IMG/VR virus record: IMGVR_UViG_3300018080_000654
Span: 1-21,586 of that record
Length of the DNA: 21,586 bases
Origin: a virus
Direction: 5' to 3' (one strand)
Shown here: positions 15,876-20,300 of the stretch, piece by piece
Layout of the letters: each line of letters opens with the position of its first letter
Numbering within the stretch: the stretch's first letter is position 1
Notes under the pieces: generated by a model
Database searches by the model: none
What the model was told of the DNA's origin: nothing
The model's input: the letters and a program-made list of their open reading frames with translations, nothing else
Position numbers and translations under genes: made by a program

Positions 15876-16262
15876 TTAATCAGTAGACTTCACTTTGTCG
15901 TCCCCGTGGTTCTGTTCGTTTTCGATGGCATTCGGTGCAGGAAGTGGTTCCGTAGGCTCTGGCTTGCCGAGCGTATCATTCACCGAGGCGGGCTTACGCT
16001 CTTTTGTAGCCGGAGCCGAGTCTGAGGTAGGCGCAGACGGAATAAGTCGGGAACGTGCGGCCTTCACATTCTCGCCGATCTGAACAAGATTGGCCAGCTT
16101 GATCCGCTCCTGAGCAGCGATGAAGATCTGTGAGTAAGCCTGGGCCAGACGGTGATACTCATCGACACGGGTCTCCCCTTTCATCTTCTTGAGCATTGTT
16201 TCCGCGGCCAGAGCTTCCTCGGTAAGCAAGCCGGGGTATTTTTCTTCCAAAGTCAACTCCAT
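15876..16262 (-). CDS. Hypothetical protein between terminase subunits (128 aa)
   Basis: Unrecognised. Residues 1-70 are helical with a mixed charge pattern (LLTEEALAAETMLKKMKGET; AQAYSQIFIAAQERIKLANL). The remainder is disordered and rich in Pro, Glu, Ala and Ser (PSAPTSDSAPATKERKPA; GKPEPTEPLPAPNAIENEQN). ATG 16262 follows GGAGG and lies 14 bases after the TerS-candidate stop. The TAA stop (15878-15876) sits within the open upstream part of the TerL frame, which is shifted by +1 relative to this gene. A packaging accessory protein or a second small-terminase-type component is possible from position. It could also supply the N-terminus of TerL by frameshifting, but no obvious slippery sequence is present. 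Confidence 0.7.
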   Translation of the reverse strand: MELTLEEKYPGLLTEEALAAETMLKKMKGETRVDEYHRLAQAYSQIFIAAQERIKLANLVQIGENVKAARSRLIPSAPTSDSAPATKERKPASVNDTLGKPEPTEPLPAPNAIENEQNHGDDKVKSTD

Positions 16263-16276
16263 GAGTCTTCCTCCTG

Positions 16277-17170
16277 TTAATTTGCCAACTGCTCATCTCC
16301 TATAAAGGGAGCATCGGACTCTCCGGACTCCGGGACAGCAGTCTGATCTACTACAGATTGAACTTTTTCATCTGGATCGACGAAAGCGCCTTCTGCGGCC
16401 AAGCGACGTGCTTCATCACGTCCGGAATCAACTTCTCCTCCTACGATCTCAGCCTCATGAGGAAGCCTCCCAGGAGCGTCTGGCATAGCCGCGTTCTCGC
16501 TGACGGCCTCGAGATCATCCCGAAGCATTTTGATAGCGGACAGCCTTGCCGACTCTGTGGCATCCTCGCTCTCGGCGATCTGCACAGTAAGCCGGATCAA
16601 CTTCTTTATATCAATTCCCTCTTCATTCAAGGCTTCTTTTACTTCTTCCCTCAGAGCTTTCATAATTCGAGCCTCCGACAGTAGTTTTGTTACCCTGGCG
16701 ATGAGATATGCCGGTTCTACGGATCCGAAAACCGTCTCGTACGCATCATACGGGTCGGCTCCCCGGATCAACTGCACCATCCACAGCCTTTCCTTCCGTG
16801 TGATGCCGCATTTCGGCCTATACCCGAGTCCTCCGCCCTTTCTGCCGCTGAATGTGTACCTGGATGGGTGTTTATCCGGGTTTGTATCCATCAAAATGCC
16901 GTCATCGCAGAAGAATGTGCCTATTGCAGTGCGGCAATACCCGTTCGGGTGCTGTGTTTTCGCGACTCCGAAGGCACCTTTGATAGCTGAACGCTTCAAA
17001 ATCTGCAGAATTCGGCCATCATCGGATAGGATCCACGCTCCTTCAGGCGCTTCACGCCAGTTTTCCCACAGCGTTGGGACTCCATGGGGGGTTCTTTCGA
17101 AAAATTGCCGGAATTCCCCTACGGTATCAAAGATAAAGTGGGGAACTCCGGAGATATCGATGTGTTCCAT
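16277..17170 (-). CDS. Terminase small subunit candidate (297 aa)
   Basis: Expected to recognise phage DNA and load TerL. Residues ~124-225 (TRKERLWMVQLIRGADPYDA, FGSVEPAYLIARVTKLLSEA, then KEALNEEGIDIKKLI and SARLSAIKMLRDDLEAV) follow the layout of small-terminase HTH proteins: '..r.f......g.d...A...fg......a...v..LL....i...l.e....l.eeGid'. Residues 1-120 form an extra N-terminal domain not usual for TerS, with a helical start, GAWILSDDGRILQILKR, three Cys (79, 88, 121) and a basic Gly-rich stretch (SGRKGGGLGYRPKCG). Residues 226-297 are acidic and disordered, which would suit a TerL contact. ATG 17170 overlaps the stop of a 33-aa micro-gene (TGATG) that carries its ribosome site GGAGG. It lies two genes ahead of TerL, as expected. 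Confidence 0.65.
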   Translation of the reverse strand: MEHIDISGVPHFIFDTVGEFRQFFERTPHGVPTLWENWREAPEGAWILSDDGRILQILKRSAIKGAFGVAKTQHPNGYCRTAIGTFFCDDGILMDTNPDKHPSRYTFSGRKGGGLGYRPKCGITRKERLWMVQLIRGADPYDAYETVFGSVEPAYLIARVTKLLSEARIMKALREEVKEALNEEGIDIKKLIRLTVQIAESEDATESARLSAIKMLRDDLEAVSENAAMPDAPGRLPHEAEIVGGEVDSGRDEARRLAAEGAFVDPDEKVQSVVDQTAVPESGESDAPFIGDEQLAN

Positions 17171-17271
17171 CAGCCTCCACAGAACAGGAACTTGACTACC
17201 GCGATGATAAAATCACGAAGGTTGTCCAGATAGTTCAGTAAGGCTTCGATCACGATTGCGATCCAGTTCAT
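17170..17271 (-). CDS. Membrane micro-protein coupled to TerS candidate (33 aa)
   Basis: A small gene with ATG 17271 and a good ribosome site (TAGGAGAT, about 8 bases ahead). It encodes MNWIAIVIEALLNYLDNLRD and then FIIAVVKFLFCGG before TGA. Two short hydrophobic stretches flank an acidic/basic patch; the pattern is amphipathic or membrane-associated rather than a single clean span. Its stop shares bases with the TerS-candidate start (TGATG), and the GGAGG of that start is inside its last codons, so translation is almost certainly coupled. It could be a leader peptide whose translation opens the TerS ribosome site, or a small membrane effector. No family is known to me. Confidence 0.65.
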   Translation of the reverse strand: MNWIAIVIEALLNYLDNLRDFIIAVVKFLFCGG

Positions 17272-17296
17272 AATCTTATCTCCTAAATTTTAAACA

Positions 17297-17349
17297 CAGC
17301 GCAGCCCAATCTGTGGCCGCGGGGGAACAGTCAAAGACGGACTGCGCTG
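17297..17349 (-). other. Structured intergenic segment with 8-bp inverted repeat
   Basis: CAGCGCAG (17297-17304) and CTGCGCTG (17342-17349) are perfect inverted repeats enclosing 37 bases, with a competing small hairpin (CAGTC/GACTG, 17328-17344) inside. On the minus strand the outer stem is followed by TGTTTAAAATTT, only a weak T-run. It occupies the 145-base gap between the 61-aa gene and the 33-aa micro-gene, the largest gap inside this arm. It could be a partial terminator, a processing site, or a packaging-related site near the terminase genes. The rest of the gap (17350-17416) shows nothing I recognise. Confidence 0.4.
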
Positions 17350-17416
17350 CGCCCTGGGTGAATCCGACCGTGTGACCTGGAGGGATCGTTGGTCGGTGGA
17401 GCCCGGTTTAATCCAG

Positions 17417-17602
17417 TTACTCATTGGGCTCGAGTGCTTGCAGTATTCTGCGCTTGAACGCTTCATTCATATTCCCGAACCTTGGAAGGTTCTGTGATAC
17501 AATATCCTTGAAGATATTGATTTCGATTTCTGTTTGGAACTCAATCGTAATACGAGCGTACGCAGATGTCGGTGCGGTCGGTCTTGTGAATTTAACGTCC
17601 AT
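17417..17602 (-). CDS. Small hypothetical protein (61 aa)
   Basis: ATG 17602 is preceded by GAGGGGG, and the gene is last of the small-gene run before the structured gap. The sequence reads like one beta strand (AYARITIEFQTEIEINIF) followed by two helices (FKDIVSQNLPRF; NEAFKRRILQALE). It has no cysteine and no hydrophobic span. I do not recognise it. A small DNA- or protein-binding accessory factor is plausible but unproven. Confidence 0.55.
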   Translation of the reverse strand: MDVKFTRPTAPTSAYARITIEFQTEIEINIFKDIVSQNLPRFGNMNEAFKRRILQALEPNE

Positions 17603-17611
17603 GGCCCCCTC

Positions 17612-17929
17612 TTATTTCTGTTTGAGTCTTGGACACGTTACGGGCGAACACAGCCGCTGTATTCTGCGAAGTTCCCCACCCGTCTGTTCTGAATCTACAA
17701 TAATTTCCATAAGGCTGCATATGCGGACGTACAACGGCTTGCCGTCTCCGGAAGCGATAGCAACCCCTTTGTCTCTGTGATTGCATGAACTCGAAAACTT
17801 GGGGAAGGGCTCATTAACCTGTCCCACATACGCAGTCTCGACAGTCTGAAGTAACTCTCCGGTCAACTGAGCGGCCCCCAGTGCTTCTGCGAATGTTTCT
17901 ACCTCTAACTTTTTACCGTCGTCTTTCAT
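17612..17929 (-). CDS. Hypothetical protein (105 aa)
   Basis: ATG 17929 follows AAAGGAGGGATC, a ribosome site of the type repeated in this operon, and overlaps the stop of the 91-aa gene (ATGA). The N-terminal half is helical and acidic (LEVETFAEALGAAQLTGELL), the middle has FPKFSSSCNHRDKG and GKPLYVRICSLMEIIV, and the end is Cys/Arg/Lys-rich (RRIQRLCSPVTCPRLKQK). Four Cys (residues ~49, 71, 93 and 98) might bind metal, but their spacing is not a standard zinc ribbon. Function unknown. Confidence 0.6.
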   Translation of the reverse strand: MKDDGKKLEVETFAEALGAAQLTGELLQTVETAYVGQVNEPFPKFSSSCNHRDKGVAIASGDGKPLYVRICSLMEIIVDSEQTGGELRRIQRLCSPVTCPRLKQK

Positions 17930-18201
17930 GATCCCTCCTTTTCAAGATCATCAATTATTAATAGATTAAGGCGGGGATGGTCGTACCCACCTTCCCTTTC
18001 ACAGCACGTCGCCATACGTGGGGTACCACCACGTTTGACAATAAAGGATTTGATTCCAACAGTTCTCACCGGTTTTGCCGATATCCTTCCCCCGATTTCT
18101 ATACTACGGAGTAACTCAAGGTACAGCTTTTTAGCTAAGCCGCGCTGGGCGAAGTGTTTCTTCCGGTCCTGCCATTTGTATTTAGGATTCTTCCGAACCA
18201 C
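17926..18201 (-). CDS. Basic hypothetical protein (91 aa)
   Basis: The N-terminal 60 residues are strongly basic (MVRKNPKYKWQDRKKHFAQR; KKLYLELLRSIEIGGRISAK), consistent with nucleic-acid binding, and the C-terminus is acidic (LIIDDLEKEGS). Start and stop are tightly packed: it begins two bases after the stop of the 62-aa gene and overlaps the next start as ATGA. No clear Shine-Dalgarno is seen apart from purines in the upstream gene end (CCTGAGGAAT), so it probably depends on coupling. No family recognised. Confidence 0.55.
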   Translation of the reverse strand: MVRKNPKYKWQDRKKHFAQRGLAKKLYLELLRSIEIGGRISAKPVRTVGIKSFIVKRGGTPRMATCCEREGGYDHPRLNLLIIDDLEKEGS

Positions 18202-18203
18202 GA

Positions 18204-18392
18204 TTATTCCTCAGGTAAATTTGACTTCAGCACATACTGATCTTCCAGAAACTGCGCGACCTTCTTCAGCCGGTCGATGTCATTACGTTCGATGAGCTTC
18301 CGGTCGAATGCGGGACTGTTGACTGTAGACTTCTCGAGCATCTCGATGATGTCAACGTCCGGCATTGCGATCCGCATTATTACAGGACTCAT
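18204..18392 (-). CDS. Small hypothetical protein (62 aa)
   Basis: ATG 18392 follows AAGGAGGGATAACC, a very strong ribosome site. The protein is short and helical (DVDIIEMLEKSTVNSPAFDR; RNDIDRLKKVAQFLEDQYVL) with an acidic end. It resembles many anonymous small early phage proteins, and I cannot assign a role. It lies in a run of tightly packed small genes upstream of the terminase genes. Confidence 0.55.
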   Translation of the reverse strand: MSPVIMRIAMPDVDIIEMLEKSTVNSPAFDRKLIERNDIDRLKKVAQFLEDQYVLKSNLPEE

Positions 18393-18407
18393 GGTTATCC
18401 CTCCTTG

Positions 18408-18641
18408 TTATATAAGCTCCGATATAAACACCCAAAACAGTATAAAGAGTGTTGCAAAGAAAGATACAGTTACGAGTAAAACTGGGATGTACCAAAATGG
18501 GCACTTCCCCTGCGCCACGCCTATTGCAGCTAGGACCAATAGGGCCACACAAGCGAGTATAATAAACACAAACGCGACAAAACCCAGCATACACAGGAAC
18601 GGTGTTACAAATCGGTTAGTAGCTTCAAGTATGTTATTCAT
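18408..18641 (-). CDS. Small integral membrane protein (77 aa), holin candidate
   Basis: Two strong hydrophobic spans are visible: residues ~13-43 (PFLCMLGFVAFVFIILACVA and onward to VLAAIGVA) and ~50-75 (YIPVLLVTVSFFATLFILFW), separated by a short QGKCPFW turn; the first is long enough to kink. The N-terminus is polar (MNNILEATNR). Size and two-span topology are compatible with a class II holin, but there is no charged C-terminal tail and no endolysin beside it, so an unknown membrane role is equally likely. ATG 18641 has GGGGAGGG upstream and overlaps the end of the CxxC gene by 8 bases. Confidence 0.6.
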   Translation of the reverse strand: MNNILEATNRFVTPFLCMLGFVAFVFIILACVALLVLAAIGVAQGKCPFWYIPVLLVTVSFFATLFILFWVFISELI

Positions 18642-18816
18642 CCTGCCCTCCCCATGTTGTTCTTAATTGCTCACCCAGTTGATCAGTGCACGCTCTGCAG
18701 AGTAAAGTTTCATAAGCCGCCCTGAATGGTTTTCCGGAGTCACTGCATATCATGACTACAGCAGTGGTTACTATCCTCCCCGGCTCGATGTCAATTCCAC
18801 ATTTTTTGCATTCCAT
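18634..18816 (-). CDS. Small zinc-ribbon-type protein (60 aa)
   Basis: Two Cys pairs, CKKC (residues 3-6) and CRAC (40-43), are spaced 33 residues apart, with an extra Cys at 24 (MICSD). This is the layout of a small treble-clef or zinc-ribbon fold. Between them is a beta-rich part (GRIVTTAVVMICSDSGKPFR). ATG 18816 follows TTGGAGGGATCAA. Such tiny zinc proteins are common in phage accessory operons and often bind nucleic acid or host proteins. No partner is shown by the sequence. Confidence 0.6.
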   Translation of the reverse strand: MECKKCGIDIEPGRIVTTAVVMICSDSGKPFRAAYETLLCRACTDQLGEQLRTTWGGQDE

Positions 18817-18887
18817 TTGATCCCTCCAATTTTACAGTTGAGATTTTCGGTGGTGCTCCTGACCGTCTCCGTGTTCGGAGCCAGTAG

Positions 18888-18980
18888 CTACTCGTCGGCG
18901 TCGAGCCACGGGACGGTTACAATCCTGATTTCGCCAATAGGCATCTTGACGATAATCGCGTTATAACACGGCGTCTTCAT
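18888..18980 (-). CDS. Micro-protein (30 aa)
   Basis: I start this at ATG 18980 because CGGAGGGATCAA lies directly in front and the start overlaps the stop of the 89-aa gene (ATGA); a longer in-frame form reaching to 19079 has no ribosome site and lies wholly inside that gene. The product MKTPCYNAIIVKMPIGEIRI then VTVPWLDADE looks like two beta strands. Unknown function. The 71-base gap after it contains only a small 5-bp hairpin (18867-18880). Confidence 0.5.
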   Translation of the reverse strand: MKTPCYNAIIVKMPIGEIRIVTVPWLDADE

Positions 18981-19246
18981 TTGATCCCTCCGCTCACGGT
19001 GTAACCGGACTTGATGCGTATAAACTTCCAGATGTAATCCGGCTCGACCGTCATCTTCTTCAATTCGAGCCTTCTGCATATATCGCGTATCCTGTCGGCC
19101 ATGTACTTGAGTTGCATTCTGCTCACACCTTCGTAGTGATCCACAAAGAACGCAGAAGACCCAAGGTTCTGTACAGCGCGGCCAATCGCCTCAAGCATCC
19201 GGCCGGTCATCCTGCCAGTTCCTCTAAACCTATCTACTTTACTCAT
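18977..19246 (-). CDS. Basic hypothetical protein (89 aa)
   Basis: A helical, arginine-rich protein (MSKVDRFRGTGRMTGRMLEA; ADRIRDICRRLELKKMTVEP) with an aromatic middle (FFVDHYEGVSRMQLKYM). Net positive charge suggests nucleic-acid contact. ATG 19246 is preceded by a G-run (TGGGGG about 8 bases away). The gene ends in the ribosome site of the next micro-gene, with an ATGA overlap. I do not recognise a family. Confidence 0.55.
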   Translation of the reverse strand: MSKVDRFRGTGRMTGRMLEAIGRAVQNLGSSAFFVDHYEGVSRMQLKYMADRIRDICRRLELKKMTVEPDYIWKFIRIKSGYTVSGGIK

Positions 19247-19264
19247 GCATAAACCCCCATTGTC

Positions 19265-19429
19265 TTAACCCAACAGCCGTCTCACCCAAGACTTCTCGTG
19301 AGGCGGCCTCCAAGTCAGCGCTCTCCAGATCATCCTGAAAAGCCCTTTACCTATGTGGATGTGCCACGCACTCCCTGTACGGCGTACTTCCCACTCATCC
19401 CCGATGCGCCTGATTCCGTAGATCAACAT
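19265..19429 (-). CDS. Small hypothetical protein (54 aa)
   Basis: First gene of the leftward arm. The frame opens at ATG 19429 with TAGGGGGTGA upstream, and ends at TAA 19267-19265, 18 bases ahead of the 89-aa gene. The product (MLIYGIRRIGDEWEVRRTGS, AWHIHIGKGLFRMIWRALTW, RPPHEKSWVRRLLG) is very basic, with six Trp in 54 residues and an initial beta-hairpin-like part. The upstream leader from the promoter at 19525-19553 is about 90 bases. Function unknown. A plus-strand open frame over the same region has no ribosome site and is treated as a shadow. Confidence 0.6.
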   Translation of the reverse strand: MLIYGIRRIGDEWEVRRTGSAWHIHIGKGLFRMIWRALTWRPPHEKSWVRRLLG

Positions 19430-19524
19430 TTGCGTCACCCCCTATCTCCGATCTTACAGAGAGCAGGCAGGGAATCGAGACGCTTGGCGACTCTGCATCC
19501 CCCGCCACTGCTCCCTATGACCGG

Positions 19525-19553
19525 AATGTACAAACAACGTTAATCAATGTCAA
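19525..19553 (-). promoter_or_regulatory. Sigma-70-like leftward promoter
   Basis: On the minus strand TTGACA (19548-19553), a 17-base spacer, then TACATT (19525-19530). The -35 box is perfect and the spacing ideal. It shares TTTTTC(C)TTGACATTG and TACATTC with the scaffold promoter at 11804-11833. It would drive the small-gene/terminase arm from about 19518. Confidence 0.7.
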
Positions 19554-19709
19554 GGAAAAAGTGGCAGACCCCAAGATCTCAAGGCTAAAATTTTTGGTAG
19601 GAAAAATTTTTGGAAATATCTGTTCTCTGCACCCTCCACTTGTTAATGGGGCGCCCATCTACTGGGGTTTTTTCTGTGGCATTTCTTTGGTTTTCCAGGA
19701 TTAATCTAC

Positions 19710-19738
19710 TCTATATGCGCTTAAATATACACTATCAA
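19710..19738 (-). promoter_or_regulatory. Second leftward promoter candidate
   Basis: On the minus strand TTGATA (19733-19738), a 17-base spacer, then TATAGA (19710-19715), in an AT-rich setting. The nearest 17-bp palindrome-like site ends 23 bases upstream of the -35 box. If active, it would start transcription near 19703 and read through the promoter at 19525-19553. The match is good but AT-rich DNA yields such pairs by chance. Confidence 0.4.
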
Positions 19739-19760
19739 TATGAAATACTAAGTCCATGGG

Positions 19761-19795
19761 TGGTCTGAAATCGACCAGTGGCCGGAAATCGACCA
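19761..19795. promoter_or_regulatory. Distal pair of 17-bp inverted-repeat sites
   Basis: Two sites with centres 18 bp apart: TGGTCTGAAATCGACCA (19761-19777) and TGGCCGGAAATCGACCA (19779-19795). Each is a dyad with 6-base arms around GAAAT. They lie about 200-235 bp upstream of the -24 element of the sigma-54-type promoter, within the normal range of enhancer sites. Confidence 0.75.
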
Positions 19796-19800
19796 AACGG

Positions 19801-19980
19801 ATTAAGCCTCTGTTTCCATTGGACTTAGCTCATAGGCAGTAGCGCCACATACGGTGTTAAGTTATTGTTTCCAATGGATTTAACCCAAGTGGCCGGAAAT
19901 CGACCACCATGGCCGGAAATCGGCCACTTGCTCTATTTTATAGAAAAACCGGTAAGTTATTGTTTTTATTAGAGTTGACT
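19801..19980. repeat. Three imperfect 30-bp direct repeats
   Basis: Copies begin at 19801, 19856 and 19951. The consensus is about GTTAAGTTATTGTTTCCAAT plus GGATTTAACT; copies 1 and 2 share TGTTTCCA.TGGA.TTA, and copies 2 and 3 share TAAGTTATTGTTT. The part TAA-NNNN-TTGTTT is one base from the reverse complement of the IHF consensus. Copy 3 lies between the enhancer-like sites and the sigma-54 promoter. Confidence 0.6.
19890..19926. promoter_or_regulatory. Proximal pair of 17-bp inverted-repeat sites
   Basis: TGGCCGGAAATCGACCA (19890-19906) and TGGCCGGAAATCGGCCA (19910-19926), centres 20 bp apart, close to two helical turns. The last copy is a perfect dyad (TGGCCG/CGGCCA). The pair lies about 70-105 bp upstream of the -24 element, which suits a dimeric activator binding side by side. 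A half-site, GGCCGAAATC, occurs at 19984-19993. Confidence 0.75.
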
Positions 19981-19994
19981 GACGGCCGAAATCT

Positions 19995-20011
19995 TTGGCA
20001 CAGGGTTTGCA
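19995..20011 (+). promoter_or_regulatory. Sigma-54 (RpoN)-type promoter for the rightward arm
   Basis: TTGGCAC (19995-20001), five bases, then TTGCA (20007-20011). The invariant GG (19997-19998) and GC (20009-20010) are at the exact -24/-12 spacing, and 11 of 11 defined bases of TGGCAC-N5-TTGCA match. Transcription would begin near 20022, giving a leader of about 38 bases to the 59-aa gene. No good sigma-70 promoter was found in this direction. Confidence 0.7.
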
Positions 20012-20059
20012 GGCATTTTGACCAGCATCCGGCCGACGTTTTTTAAAAAGGAGTTAACA

Positions 20060-20239
20060 ATGAATAGTATTCAAAGGTTAAAAGATCAGTACTACATTGA
20101 AACCGGTATAACTTTCGATTTAGTAGATCATTACTTATGGACAAAACGCGGGACAATAAGAAAGCGATTAGTTGGTATGACCTCAACCCAATTCCAGAAG
20201 TGGGTTTTCAGGGATTTAGAAAAAATGCTTTGTGCATAA
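20060..20239 (+). CDS. Small hypothetical protein, first gene of rightward arm (59 aa)
   Basis: I start at ATG 20060 because AAAAAGGAG lies 6-8 bases upstream; a longer form from 20018 lacks a ribosome site and would begin before the predicted transcript start. The protein is basic and helical (MNSIQRLKDQYYIETGITFD; LWTKRGTIRKRLVGM; FQKWVFRDLEKML), which is compatible with DNA binding, but no clear HTH could be confirmed. Base composition is more AT-rich than in the leftward arm. As the first gene under the sigma-54-type promoter it is a candidate regulator of the divergent region (inference). Confidence 0.6.
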   Translation: MNSIQRLKDQYYIETGITFDLVDHYLWTKRGTIRKRLVGMTSTQFQKWVFRDLEKMLCA

Positions 20240-20300
20240 GTGCAAAGCTAAAATAATACTCATCCACAAAAGCCTTGATAATAAGGCAGGGAGGCAAAAC

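Larger units (their letters stand above)
19430..20059. other. 630-bp divergent control region
   Basis: No convincing gene. From left to right it holds: a leader and sigma-70-like promoter facing left (19525-19553); two near-identical AAAATTTTTGG tracts (19587-19597 and 19603-19613); a second leftward promoter-like pair (19710-19738); two 17-bp palindrome-like sites; two 30-bp direct repeats; two further 17-bp sites; the third direct repeat; a sigma-54-type promoter facing right; and the ribosome site of the 59-aa gene. The segment 19715-19750 is AT-rich. No tRNA or CRISPR was seen. Confidence 0.7.

Noticed and set aside
18867-18880. Small hairpin CTCCG-TGTT-CGGAG
   Set aside because: Only 5 bp with no T-run; compatible with chance.
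19653-19676. Terminator-like CCCA-TCTAC-TGGG followed by GTTTTTT on the plus strand
   Set aside because: The stem is only 4 bp and no plus-strand transcript is expected to arrive from the left.
19646-19768. 40-codon plus-strand open frame in the divergent region
   Set aside because: No ribosome site, aromatic-rich product without a plausible pattern, and it runs over the leftward promoter and first dyad.
20018-20059. Upstream start for the 59-aa gene (73-aa form)
   Set aside because: No ribosome site there, whereas AAAAAGGAG precedes ATG 20060; the sigma-54-type transcript would start after it.
20232-20300. Upstream start for the 137-aa gene (160-aa form)
   Set aside because: It overlaps the previous gene without a ribosome site; GGCAGGGAGG precedes ATG 20301.
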